DNA of 64,000 nt from Rotaria sp. Silwood1 (Eukaryota; Rotifera; Eurotatoria; Philodinida; Philodinidae), in assembly GCA_905250075.1 (NCBI GenBank), contig CAJNOP010000125.1:124001-188000 (forward strand). Direction: 5' to 3'. Both the position numbers and the translations under genes were made by a program. Under the pieces are notes generated by a model, which saw only the letters and a list, made by a program, of their open reading frames with translations, was not told where the DNA came from and made no database searches. Shown here piece after piece: positions 51,546 to 62,462 of this stretch; positions within the stretch are counted from its first letter, which is position 1; every line of letters starts with the position of its first letter.

Positions 51546-51698
51546 CTTTCGAATTGATGTTCGTATATTATTGTTTTGTTCGCGAGATGCTGCAGCAACA
51601 GTTTGATTTTCGCTATTTGATCGGGCTTGTTGAGTAAGAGGTATTTCAACAGATGTGGATTTCATTATTCTCAATCTAATAACTGGTGCACTCTTCAT
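51546..51698 (-). CDS. Candidate first exon of the membrane-protein gene
   Basis: 51 codons from an ATG to a donor (AAG|GTATGC), phase 0. The content is basic and polar (MKSAPVIRLRIMKSTSVEIP then a Gln/Asn/Ser-rich part). Phase and composition suit the Ser/Arg-rich gene that continues to the left on this strand, but the gap of 5.6 kb to the next exon makes the link tentative. It may instead begin a different transcript. Confidence 0.3.
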
Positions 51699-53433
51699 GT
51701 CAACGATTGTAGATAGATACAGAGTAGTAATCTACTGAGCGAACTAAAATACACGAAATCAAAATATGTTGCTTCTGTCAATGTAAAAACCTTTCATCTA
51801 ACGCACATATTTGTTTTCTTTTGTGTTTCACATTTCAAATAATATGAAAAAAAAATAATTAACTAAGAAACATTGTTTGCTTTTGATTGAATTACTATTG
51901 CAACGACATTATGGCTTCTCTCTCTTCTCTAGATTACAACAGTAACTATGAGCGGCCCACATTTGTTGATCTGATTGAGAATCAAAAACATGTAAATGAA
52001 TAATCAATGGAAAGCTTACATCCATCTTTTTCGTTCTCACTTTCTGTTTGATCGACGTGAAGGAAAAAATTGAGTAGAATTATCTATCAACAACTTTTTA
52101 ATCAATAATAAGCAAGAAGCCACCAAAATTAGTGCTAGTAATAACACAACAGTTACAGGTGTATTAAAGTGTACCCACCTTTTTATTTTTCTTATCTTTT
52201 CTTTTTTTTAAAAATAAGCACATTAAAAGTTATATACACGACAGAAAAAACTTAAAGACGTACCATTTGTATAAATAAAAGACAAAAAAAATAAGGAGAA
52301 GAGAGCACGGAGAAAATATATAACAGGAATAATTTTGATTTGATGTTAGCAACATAGATTATAACAACGTAGCATTGTGAATGTCGGAAAAGAAAGCACA
52401 AAAGTGCTCGAGAATATAAGTAAATCGTATTTCATTTGTACAATTGCGCCATTAGTACTAAATCATAAATAACTTTTGTTGAAAAGCTTAAACGACTTGG
52501 AAATTTCACAGAACATGTAGCAAGCGAGCAAAAATAGGTGTCAGTTTTAATCGAAGACAAAAATGTTTTTCATTAAGAAAAGTTTATGTTTGGATTTCAT
52601 TCATTACTGTTTGGCAGAAAAAAAGTGCAGAGAATCAAAGTATGATTGCATTTTTGGTAAAAACAACTGTCCAATCAATACAGGCATAATGCCGGCTTAA
52701 CAAACAATCAATTTTTTTTTGCTCCGTCATTTCAGTATAATGTTCTCTTTACAGAAATATAGTAGCAAAGTTCGAGCGACTTTGAAATGGAGCTAATCGG
52801 TAGGCACAACTTATCTGACAATAAATTCCACATTGCATCAAGATTTTGAATGAAGATTTGAAGACAAATTTTGAAAAAAAAACGCGTCAATCGTCGCTTT
52901 GTCCTGTCATATTCTGAATTTTGTGACTTGAATATTTCTGAATTGAAATCACCGGTTTGCACGACATCTATACTTTTATCGTCCTGTTTCTTCTAGTGAA
53001 AAACTCAACTCGTTGTTATGCTTCACGACTGATGTAATCACACATCACGTGTGAAATGTTTCATCTTGTAAAAAGCTGAACATCTCAATCAGATGAAGGT
53101 TAATTTTGAACTTATTATACGTCATTTTTCTTCAATTACATTTATATGGACATTCGAAAATAAATCATGTGATAGGTCTAATCGTTCTATATCGATTAAT
53201 ATACGATTTATTTTGTTCTGCTTAAAATTACTAAAAGCTTGGGCGAATGTTGTGAAAATGCACATACGCATTTTTGATATTGCAACGATGATCTTATTCT
53301 TTAGGTAAGCATAGGGAAAAATAGTCTTTTCTAGGCTTTCAATGATCCTAAATCAATATATTTGGCTCGTTCTTTTATATGAGGGCTTTCTTTCTATCAA
53401 TGGTTTTGGCTTCAATTGTACAAATTCCATACA
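51699..53433. other. AT-rich intergenic region
   Basis: No gene supported. A minus frame at 52732-52962 has no motif or splice partner. Confidence 0.3.
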
Positions 53434-53453
53434 AGGGTGTGTCTGTGGGTGTG
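53434..53453 (+). repeat. Short G-strand telomere-like tract
   Basis: AAGGGTGTGTCTGTGGGTGT occurs without a facing C arm nearby. It lies 170 bp left of a larger foldback. Confidence 0.4.
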
Positions 53454-53620
53454 TTAAAATATTATCATAATAAATAAATCCTCAATAAATAAATCTAGTA
53501 AAAAAAAATAAATTCTGGAAAAACTAATTCCAATAGCCCTTGAAAGAATCTAAGCACTTGTTTCTGAGTTCCCAACGTTACTATAGCAACGATTACATCT
53601 TTAAACAAATGCCGATTCCA

Positions 53621-53800
53621 AGAGTGTAGATGTGGATGTGTGTGTAAGAGTGATGGTGTGGGTAAGCGTATATAGTCTTAACCAGTACGGAAATCCATAC
53701 TCACACCATCTCTTGTAATTTCTTATAAACTTCGAAGGAGGATGTGAGTGTTTATAAAGATACCACACCCATACCCACCCACGTCCCACACTCATACCCT
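53621..53800. repeat. Compound telomere-like foldback
   Basis: AGAGTGTAGATGTGGATGTG and GATGGTGTGGGTAAG are followed by CATACTCACACCATC, then GGAGGATGTGAGTG, then CCACACCCATACCCACCCAC and CCCACACTCATACCC. There are two G/C alternations, so two nested or adjacent hairpins. Confidence 0.65.
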
Positions 53801-56043
53801 TTTTATATCCGATTTAAGTTAGATCATCTGATTGATAAAAATGTTTTTCTTTGTCGATTCAAAATGATTCAGAAATATTTTCGATTGTCGTAGAACTTAG
53901 ACTTTCATCCGAATGCAAGAGAGAATCACGACAGATATTCAAAGCAACTATCCTTGTTCAATTCGAAACTCGAATATCATCTAGTTTAATAAAAAGTTCA
54001 TAGCGATCCCGAATACCAAACGCTACTATTTAGTATATGTGATTTGGTCCAAGAACATAAAACAATTCCATGATAGGTTAAATTTACAATAACAAGAAAA
54101 CTGATAAGAGAGAAAAAAAAACAATTTTGAGAATTTTCTGAATAAGTATCTATCGTATACATTTATTATCCATCCAAACTTGAATGCAAGAAAAGAGAAA
54201 AATGGATAAGATGCAAAAGAATTTTATAAACGATCAGAATATATAAACAATTGTTTTTTTTTCAAATGTATTTTTCCAGGTGTGTGTATCATTTTTACCA
54301 TCGCAAAAACGTAATGATCAACATTATATTGAAATATTGAGGTTTATTTGAGTGGTAATTATTTTTCGTTTAAAATTGAGAATTTCATTGATTCTAATTT
54401 ACCTGTAATAATATTATCACCTAACACATTCTCATTCTCATTTGCACTACTATTAAAATGTTTTGAATTTTATGGCATTATATCAACTTGTTCATTTATA
54501 TATGAATGTTTATACCGATGTTTTCTTGTAGAGGTCGTATTTAATGATGAATCAAATAATAGAATATCATCAAGTATTGATGAGTTGTTCTTGTTCTTTG
54601 ATTACTACTATATCAGCTATATACATAGATTCATCAACATTAACCCATTAATCATAAACGTCGTCAAAACCACTAGAAAAAATATTATATATTATCTTAA
54701 TCTTTTTTGTTTTTATGTTGATTAATACATATTTTTACATAAGCAATAGATTGGCGATGTTTACATGTATATAATGGATATGCTGATATAAATAAGTTCG
54801 TATTGGAAAGAACAATATGTGTTTCTTCATTCATTTCTTTTATTATGAATCTATTTAAAAAGAAAGATTTGCATTTAATTCATATGGGACATAGTAGAGA
54901 TTTTTTAATTTTATAAGAGTCCAACTTCAAGTGATTCATCATCGCTGTATCTTGATTTTTAAGAGGATTCGAGCCTATAACTTGTCTTTGCAGGATTAGA
55001 ATCGTTTTGCTTGATCTTGCACTTATAAGATAAACTATTGATTGGAAAATATTTTTAATCTGAAACTTTGTTGATATTTAGATTTTCTAGTCTTAAAAAC
55101 ATTTGATTCTTTTTTCCTGACCGTCTATCAAATTGTATTAGATTTTGAACACCAGATATTTGAATTCTTAAAGTATACATTTTCACAGCGTCCTTCAACA
55201 GAAATATTGAACCTTGTAAAAAGCTGAAAGAAATAATTTCGATAGAAAAATAATGTCCATAAACAGTTTACATGAAGGTGCAAGCGTGAACATGAATTAC
55301 CTCTACAGCAATACTACACTCACATCTGCGTCATATGTGAAAAAAAAGATACTCATCTATATTTTAGTAAAGCAAGACAAAAAAGAATGATATAAATATG
55401 CATTCACATGTGAGACGGAAAAAAATTGACTTAATCTTTTCTCTTAATTAAGGTTGTCTTTTTCTTTTAAACCAAGGGTGATGGCATTCTATTTGTATTA
55501 GGAGGTTAACTTTACTTTTTTTTTTCTTTCGTATAAGAATTACTAACAGAGCCTGTGGGGTTCAAAATTTGTGGACATGGTTCATTCAATTTTTTTTTGA
55601 TCTGAACTTGTTATATTTTCAATGAAAAAATTGTTAATTACGTCTTGATAGTCGATCCAAAGGAATGAGATAGATTTTTTTTGCTAATCTGGATTCAGCT
55701 GCTAGCACGAGCTAGATAGTTCTCAAAATATCTCTACGTCAATCGTATAAGAAAAAACTTGATGACGAGTTGCATATTATTGGGATCTGATATCCATTCC
55801 TACATCGTCTGAATTTTATTTTGCGTTCTGTTCAGTTAAATAAATATGGTGTCGTTATCGTCAAAGGCTTCGATAAAAGAAATGACTATCGGTCACTGAA
55901 TGCTGTTACTGTTTATAAATGAAAGAAAGAGAAATCGTCGACAAGTTTCTGTTACTTATTTTAATAGACTTTTTTCTCTTATTCGTTCTCTTTGTCTTTT
56001 ATACATTGTTGCTGCGCGTCTCTATTTATGCTCTATGATTTGA
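53801..56043. other. AT-rich intergenic region
   Basis: A 125-codon AT-rich frame at 54348-54725 has no ATG at its beginning and no known motif; I do not call it a gene. No RNA or repeat recognised. Confidence 0.3.
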
Positions 56044-56058
56044 TTGACAAAGCTTGTC

Positions 56059-56154
56059 ATGTCTACGAAACTACGTAAAAAAGTTAAAGGTTCAAGTCTG
56101 TATTCAATGTTTGTTGATGCTTATATGAAAGCTCGACCTGATGAAAAACGAAAG
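56059..56154 (+). CDS. Short basic exon, unknown protein
   Basis: An ATG begins a 32-codon basic frame (STKLRKKVKGSSLYSMFVDA, then YMKARPDEKRK) that ends at a good donor (GTAAGC). A pyrimidine-rich acceptor (TTCCTGTAG) at 56443 would join it in phase to about 20 further codons (ENTALIRYFPYGYILC) before a stop. The intron would contain the strongest telomere-like foldback in the window, and the second exon runs up to the tRNA-bearing palindrome. I do not recognise the protein; it may be a 5' gene remnant. Confidence 0.3.
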
Positions 56155-56201
56155 GTAAGCTATTGTCTAATAAATAAATACATAATGAGATTTTCTTTTG
56201 A

Positions 56202-56357
56202 AGGGTGTGGGTGGGTGTGGGAGTGGGTGTGGGTGGGTGTGGGGTGTCGGTGTGGGTGTGGGTGTGGGGTGTCGGTGTGGGCGTGGGTGTTTGATCGTTT
56301 ATCTTCACTTAACCAACACGCACCCACACCCACACTCCACCCACTCACACACCCTCA
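56202..56357. repeat. Telomere-like foldback, longest G arm
   Basis: About 88 bp of nearly pure G-strand repeat (units such as GGGTGTGGGTG and GTGTCGGTGTGGG), then a 26-bp loop, then a 42-bp C-strand arm (CACGCACCCACACCCACACT and on). This is the least degraded copy here and lies in a candidate intron. Confidence 0.8.
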
Positions 56358-56490
56358 CAAGAAACTATTCTGTTTAAGGTCTATGTTCTGTGTCAAATTT
56401 CAAGTCGAAATTTGAAAATCATTGGTTTCTCGTGTTCCTGTAGGAAAACACGGCTTTGATTAGATATTTTCCCTACGGATACATTCTTTG

Positions 56491-56733
56491 CATTTTTATA
56501 TGATATACTTTTTCTTCCTTTTATCTTTCGATGTTTGAATTTTTCATTCAGAAAAAACAAAAATGATGTGTTAGTCGTGTTTCGTTAGCTCAATGGTAAG
56601 AGCACTGGTCCGGTTAACCAGCTATCATGTCTTGGGTTCGATTCCCGAACGAAGCATATCATTTTGTTTTTTCTGAATGAAAAATTCAAACATCGAAAGA
56701 TAAAAGGAAGAAAAAGTATATCATATAAACATG
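56491..56733. repeat. Long inverted repeat enclosing a tRNA-like gene
   Basis: The left arm (56491-56567; ATACTTTTTCTTCCTTTTAT, CTTTCGATGTTTGAATTTTT, CATTCAGAAAAAACAAAA) is mirrored at 56658-56733 with only a one-base A-run difference and one outer mismatch. The loop is the tRNA-like gene plus about 10 bases. A 13-bp direct repeat CATTCTTTGCATT lies at 56482-56494 and again at 56761-56773, which would fit insertion of a 266-bp unit with target duplication. Confidence 0.9.
56579..56656 (+). tRNA. tRNA-like gene, nominal anticodon GGT, atypical
   Basis: Folds as a cloverleaf of 78 nt. The 7-bp acceptor stem is GTTTCGT/ACGAAGC with one G-T pair and discriminator A. The D arm is GCTC/GAGC, the anticodon stem CTGGT/ACCAG, and the T arm TTGGG-TTCGATT-CCCGA. 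Both internal RNA polymerase III boxes are intact (A box TAGCTCAATGG, B box GGTTCGATTCC). Oddities: the anticodon loop reads CCGGTTA, giving GGT (Thr) but with C instead of the near-universal U at position 33, and the variable loop is 10 nt (CTATCATGTC). No intron or encoded CCA. It could be a tRNA-derived element or pseudogene rather than a decoding tRNA. It sits in the loop of a 75-bp inverted repeat. Confidence 0.55.
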
Positions 56734-56884
56734 TATAACTCCTTTCTAATATCTATTAATCATTCTTTGCATTGTAAATTATTTTTGATTTACGTTAGTA
56801 TCTAATCAAGACAAATTCAAGTCATTGAATATAAAATGAAAGATTCGATATTTTTCTAAATGATTATTAGATTGTTTTTTTTAT

Positions 56885-56890
56885 TTTATT
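56885..56890 (-). terminator. Polyadenylation signal AATAAA (RBR gene)
   Basis: The hexamer lies only three bases beyond the stop codon of the RBR gene on the minus strand, implying a very short 3' UTR. Confidence 0.45.
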
Positions 56891-56893
56891 GTA

Positions 56894-57796
56894 TTAACTG
56901 TGATATCGTGCATAGTGTTTACAATTAGAATCATGTCGATGATTTCCATGTCGTCGAATAGCTTCATAATCAGCTAAACATGACCAACAAAATTCATAAT
57001 GACATTTACCACATGTCATATGATCACATCCGTCTACTTTTTCTATACGATAAGAACATTTTGGACATTTTTTACAATTTTGTGCAATCCAACGTTGTGA
57101 AGCTTGAAGTTCTGGATTTTTCACAGCATCATATCTAAATTAAATATATAAGTGATAAGTTAAATTTAAAATTCAATTGATTTTGATAACTTACTGAGTA
57201 CATGTTAACCCTTGATGCCATTCTGTTTTATGTGTAAAACATGTTTTCTTATAACATTTAACACATGTAACAATATTATTTCTATGTTCACCTTCATTTA
57301 ATTGTCCCATTCCACATCCATGTGCACACCAAATAAATTCCCGCATTTTTTCTAATTGTCTATGAAAAACAAATCGTTCATATTTGTCTAATAATCCTCG
57401 ATCTCTATTATTGGATAATATTTTTTGAACTGTTGAATATTTGAAATCAATACGGCAGTTTAATTCAGGACAATGAACGTCATCCGTACACATTTTATTC
57501 ATTGCTTCTTTGACATGTTGATAAACACAATTATCACATATTGAACGTTCGGTATGACGACATCCACTACTATATTGTATCTTGAAGTCTTGTTTGGGTT
57601 TATCATCAAAACATACTTGACATTCTTTTGTTGATGTTTCATGATTTGAACATTGTTCAGTTGGATGATTTGACGATGATTTTTTCTTATTGAACAATGA
57701 TGGATTTGTCGAAAGACAATTTAAACAATAATTATTATTATTAATCACTACATAATCAGTAGATAGTAGTTTTATTTTACAATTTTCACACTGCAT
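56894..57796 (-). CDS. RBR-type E3 ubiquitin ligase
   Basis: Two exons (57796-57195 and 57134-56894) with a 60-bp intron (donor GTAAGT, acceptor TTTAATTTAG) give 280 residues. RING1 is at 59-114 (CQVC, C79, H81, CDNC at 87-90, C109, C114). The IBR zinc region is at about 157-199 (CAHGC, CVKC, CFTH, final C199). The Rcat/RING2 is at 224-272 (CPKC, GCDHMTC, CGKCHYEFCWSC). Cys237 in GCDHM is the position of the catalytic cysteine that accepts ubiquitin from the E2 in HHARI/parkin-type enzymes, so the protein should be active. Before RING1 is a small extra CxxC...CxxC module (residues 3-27, CENC and CLNC), possibly a treble-clef zinc site. No Ariadne or UBA domain follows, and the protein is shorter than typical RBR ligases. 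Substrate unknown. Confidence 0.88.
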
Positions 57797-57919
57797 TTTT
57801 ACTCATACACTTTGCAAACAACGCTTACTTTTATTTATCGAGAACCATAGTTGGAATTTTCTTTTTCTGTTCTCTTTATGTATATTGCGTTGCTACTATG
57901 CAAATATTTTTTTTGGAGT

Positions 57920-58018
57920 TTTATTTGAGCAATAAAATAATTTAAATAAGCAATAATGAAATTGACCAATAAATATTCTGAATGGACAATAATTATATTG
58001 AATGAGCAATAGCTATAT
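57920..58018. repeat. AT-rich 20-bp minisatellite (GAGCAATAATTATATTGAAT)
   Basis: Four to five imperfect copies of a unit with GAGCAATAA and TATATTGAAT. It continues at 58713-58765 on the far side of the palindrome-rich element, and in reverse orientation near 63560-63675. Confidence 0.6.
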
Positions 58019-58712
58019 TGACCCATGTGTTCGATTGCGCTCAAACTGCGTCGCAGTTTTCCGCAATTGCGGGTCACAGTAGGATCGCAGTTGCGGTGCA
58101 ACTGCGTCGCAATTGCTAAAAGAGACGCTATAGATGAGATTTTTATTTTATTATATCTTTATTGAGAATTAAAAAAAATTGACACATTAAAAAAACAGAA
58201 AAAGAAAAAAAATTAGAGTATTAATAAAAAATTAAAAGTTAAAAAAATTAAGAAAAATAAAAAATCAAAATTAGAAAAAATAAGAAAAATTAAAAATTAA
58301 AATCTAGAAAAATTAAGAAAAATAAAATAAAATTAGAAAAATTATTTGTGAATTATATATTCTACCTTTCGTGGTAAAATGAGTTATGAGCCGAAGTGTC
58401 ATGGACACTGCCTTTTATACTGTCTTTCTCTGGCTAAGTTTTACTGCTGGAGTGTAACCAATTACAAATAAGGAGGAGTGATTTATGATTGGTCGGCGCC
58501 AGTTTCAGCGGATTGTACGATGCGATTACTGCGACACAGTTACGCTGGTCTGCGTCGCAGTAACCGTAGTTTCTGATATAGATTTTCACTGCGATCAGTG
58601 CGTCGCAGTTACGCGCAGTTGCGAAAATAATTTCGCAGTTGCGCGAAACTGCGACGCATTGATCGCAGTGCGCATAACTGCGACGCAGTTGGTAAAAAAG
58701 AGGCGACACGGA
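58019..58712. mobile_element. Palindrome-rich non-autonomous element (putative)
   Basis: Inserted within the 20-bp AT-rich minisatellite. Both ends are GC-rich and full of the near-palindrome AACTGCGTCGCAGTT; the centre (58150-58350) is A-rich low complexity. The right part holds an 84-bp hairpin at 58587-58670 with about 40-bp arms (CACTGCGATCAGTGCGTCGC and onward) and a short loop. Terminal repeats are only vaguely similar and a target duplication cannot be read because the flanks are repetitive. No coding capacity. Superfamily unassigned. Confidence 0.55.
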
Positions 58713-58765
58713 GAATGAGCAATAATTATATTGAATGAACGATAACTATACTGAATGAGCAATAA

Positions 58766-59110
58766 TTTATTTATATTAAAGGTAAATATGATATAAAAGG
58801 GCAATATCGATTCATTTTGTTATGGCACATTCTAAAGATGTGCTGTAAGAGAGTTATGTTATGCTATACATGTTTGTGTTCGTTCTTTTTCTTTCTATAC
58901 ATAGATATCTACGTCTTTCGTTCTCTTTCTTTCTGTCAAGGAGGGAGCTGCACCGGTTTTTCTGGACCCACCAAAGAATCGTCAGCCATTGTATCATATC
59001 GAATACTGAACTGTTATTTGAATACACATTTTGATAGAGTAATGTTTGCTCTATCAGACTATTTGATTAAAACTGTACAAGAGCCATTCATAGCCGAAAG
59101 TTTTTAAATA
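58766..59110 (+). other. Spacer with unassigned open frame
   Basis: A 96-codon frame at 58817-59107 begins with T-rich, membrane-like sequence and ends in a more protein-like part (SSAIVSYRILNCYLNTHFDR). No domain recognised; no start or splice evidence. It could be debris of another transposase. Confidence 0.2.
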
Positions 59111-59172
59111 AAAAAGTCCGGGTCCATGCTTGAACCCGGTCAGATCCAAAACTATGGACTCGGACTTTTTAT
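59111..59172. repeat. 62-bp hairpin next to the hAT left end
   Basis: AAAAAAGTCCGGGTCCA and TGGACTCGGACTTTTTAT face each other across about 28 bases that contain a smaller GGGTC/GACC-like pairing. It abuts the hAT terminus directly. Possibly a tiny MITE or target hairpin. Confidence 0.6.
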
Positions 59173-59563
59173 TAGTGGTGGAGCCAAGGGAAGCTAGAGG
59201 TAGCTGAGCTCCCTCTAGGAAATTTTAGCTTCATTTAGATTGTTAAACTTTCACCACTAAAGAGTTGCAATGTATGTACTGTAAGTTTATAGAGCCGCTT
59301 GCCTATTTTTTGTCAATCACGAACTACTTTTTTTGGCATTGCTTCTGTTCATGTGTCGTGAAGGACACTTTCGTGTCATTGCATGATATTAATTGTAACG
59401 AGGTAGCGGAAGATATTTGTCTCAATTCTATTAGCGTTTAAGAATAGACTAATCAAAATAAAAACATGTTAACACTGACGAGAGAACAAATAAAAATTTC
59501 ACTCTCATGAAATACAGTATTGATTCTAAAGGACATTTTTTTTTGTAAATAGTAAATATTAGT

Positions 59564-62383
59564 ATGGAAAATAAAAATTCTAATAAACGTAATGCTACTC
59601 TCGATAGTTTCGTTGTATTCAGTAAAAATACCTCGAGGTGAAAATAATAGTCTAAACTTTTCATTTTCAAATCAATCATGTTCATCATCTTCACTATCTT
59701 CACCATCATCATCTTCTTCTTCAATCACAACGAACACTTTAACCTGTTCGTCTCCATATGACTACAGTTCAACTGATGTGTGCACAGTTTATGCTACGAA
59801 TTCATCTTTAAATACTGAAAGTTTACCTCCAAAACCAAAATCTTCATCAAAAATGTATCCTGCTGATGTGAGTCAGACAACCCAAGACTCACCCGCACAA
59901 CCTCATTTAGCAGCTTATCCAACAGGGAAGGAAAATAGATCATTTCAAGAGAAATGGTACGTCAATCGTCCTTGGCTGGAGTATTCAGTAGAATTAGATT
60001 CAGTATTTTGTTATTATTGTCATCATGTTTCTCAATGCAGCACACCAACACGAATTCAACGAGATTCCTTCACAGTAGGTGGTTTTAATAACTGGAAGCG
60101 TGCTTTGGCACCTGATAGAGGCTTTGATAGGCACGTTAAAAGTCAAACACATATAATATCATCAGCAAACTTTTTTGAGTATCAATCACGTCAAAAATCG
60201 AATACAACTGTAATTCATGTTCTTGAAAAATCAAGAGCTGATCAAATACGTAATAATCGTAATAAATTAATCAATATTAGTTCAGCAATTTTACTATGTG
60301 CTAAACAATTATTAGCCTTGCATGGGCATGATGAAAGTATTGAGTAAGTAGACTAGGGTATCGTTCTATGCATTTGCAATATATAAATTCAATGAATATG
60401 TTTTTTATATTAGTTCACATAATCATGGTAATTTGATGGAAATATTAAAGTGGTCTGCTCAAACTGATCCATTAGCTAAAGCTGTTTTGAAAGAAAGTGC
60501 AGGCAACGCCACGTACTTGTCACATCAAATACAAGATGAATTATTACACATTATGGAGAATCAAATACGTGATAGTATTGCTGAAAAAGTAAGAGAAAAA
60601 GATTTTCTAATTGCAATTTTATAGAAATTCTATAAAATTAGTTTATACTCTATAATAGAATGCAAATTAGTTCTGACATTAGTATTGCTTTTATATCATC
60701 TCTATAAAATGTATTTTGTTGTTTTAGCTACATGGAAATGTGTACGGGCTATTAGCTGATGAAGCAACAGATGTTAGTCACAATAAGCAATTATCTATTT
60801 GTCTTCGTTTAGTTGATGATCAATATGAAATAAAAGAATTCTTTCTGGGATTTATTCGTCTTTATCTATTTGATGCCGATACATTAGCAAAAGAAATAAG
60901 TGACTCTTTAATCAAGCACAATATTTCGTTGCCCATGTGCATAGCTCAATGCTATGATGGGTATATTGAAGATAGATTATATACTTAGGCTCTGCCATCT
61001 TTCGTATATTTTTTTCTTTAGAGCTTCGGTCATGTCAGTACAACACAATGGAGTACATGTAATCTTAAAACAGAATTTTATACCAAGAGGTATATATATC
61101 CATTGTATGGCGCATCGTCTCAACTTGGTCATATGTGATGTTTGTTCAGTAGTATCTTATATTGATGAGTTTTTTTCAATTCTTTCTAAAATTCATGAAT
61201 ATTTTACAACGTCTGGAGTTACAAATCGATATTTTTGTGATGCACAGAAACTGTTGAAATTGCGTAAAGAGATTTACAATATACATGTATTTTCATATAG
61301 CTTTGTTCATACTTTTTCAATTAGATACAACATCAACATTAAAAAAGTGGACGATTACCAGATGGGACTCGAGATTTAAATTTATAGATTCAATTAACTG
61401 TAATTTTTCAGCAGTTCTTCAAGCATTACAAGATTTAATAGATGATGGAGGTGGTCGTGCAGTTGATGCTAGGGGTTTGCTAGTAGTTTTGAAAGACTCA
61501 ATATTTATAATAGCACTATTCATTTTACACCGTTTATTCGGTCCAATTAAGATTCTTTCAGATCAACTAAAAGGTATATTGATTATTTCCTAGAAAGTTA
61601 ATATTTTCTTTTTCATTTCTTATCCGAAAAGAGTATGCACTGATCTCGATAGTGCACAAAATCTCATCACAACAATTTCTGAACAATTAAAACTTATGAG
61701 AGATGAAAATTCATTCAAAGATTTGTTTCATCGAGCAATAACATTTGGAAATGAAAATGATGTTAATATGAATGGATCTATTCGAATGAGACGTAAAAAA
61801 ACAATTCCTACACGTTTTAAAAACGGTATTGTTACATTATCGGTTGGGCATCGAGATTATAATACCAGTGAAGAAAATTTTCGAGTAACTATGTACTTTC
61901 CAACAATTGATTCTATATTGATTGAATTGAATGAACGATTCTCTTGTCATAATTTACAAATAGCAAATAGCATTTCATCGTTGTCACCCATGAATGAAAA
62001 ATTTTTAGATACTGAAATGTTACAACCATTAAAAGATCATTTACGATTGGAAAAAAAATATGATAATAAATGAAATTTCTGTTATAAAACCTATGATTAA
62101 AAATACTAAATTATCAACGACATTGGATTTACTCATTGAATTAAAGTCAATGAAACAAGCATTTCCTTCAGCTGTTGTTTTAATCAAAGGAGCTGTCACA
62201 TTTCCTGTGTCATCTGTCGCTTGCGAACGATCCTTCTCTAAGATGAAATTAATCAAAAATTATGCTCGAAATTCGATGAGTGATGAAAGGCTTAGTGATC
62301 TTAGTGTGTTGGCTATTGAAAAAGAATTCGAAATAGATTTTGAAAAAGTTGTTGATGTATTTGCCAAGAAACACAAAAAATAG
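59564..62383 (+). pseudogene. hAT transposase, six exons, two frameshifts
   Basis: Encodes the DNA-cutting transposase of the surrounding hAT element (TTF-finger/DUF4371/dimerisation type). Proposed exons: 59564-60343, 60414-60588, 60728-60960, 61022-61263, 61325-61573 and 61634-62383. The introns are 60-139 bp with GT/AG ends and agreeing phases. The N-terminus (KRNATLDSFVVF) precedes a Ser-rich stretch, then a TTF-type zinc finger (VFCYYCHH ... FDRHVKSQTH). RNase-H-like core residues are visible: Asp in LLADEATD, Asp in QCYDG, the CMAHRLNL motif, TRWDSR, and Glu in ACERSFSKMK at the start of the C-terminal dimerisation region. The frame is broken twice: between 59564 and about 59640 (the ATG frame stops at 59641 while the coding frame continues in +1) and at an A8 run at 62051-62058. 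Both could be real decay or homopolymer sequencing errors. All catalytic residues remain, so loss is recent if real. Confidence 0.8.
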
Positions 62384-62462
62384 TAGAATTATGTTAATAT
62401 GATTAAGTTATTATGAAATAAATTTAAAATAAAAGCTAGTCATATGTTGATTTATATATATA

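Noticed and set aside
53601-53795. Minus-strand frame with HTHTHT-type sequence
   Set aside because: Product of the C-strand telomere-like repeat.
54348-54725. 125-codon plus-strand frame
   Set aside because: Begins at TTG, AT-driven composition, no recognisable domain.
56044-56415. 123-codon plus-strand frame crossing the G-rich tract (WVWEWVWVGVG...)
   Set aside because: The Trp/Val/Gly part is translation of the telomere-like repeat; the frame more likely splices out at GTAAGC after residue KRK.
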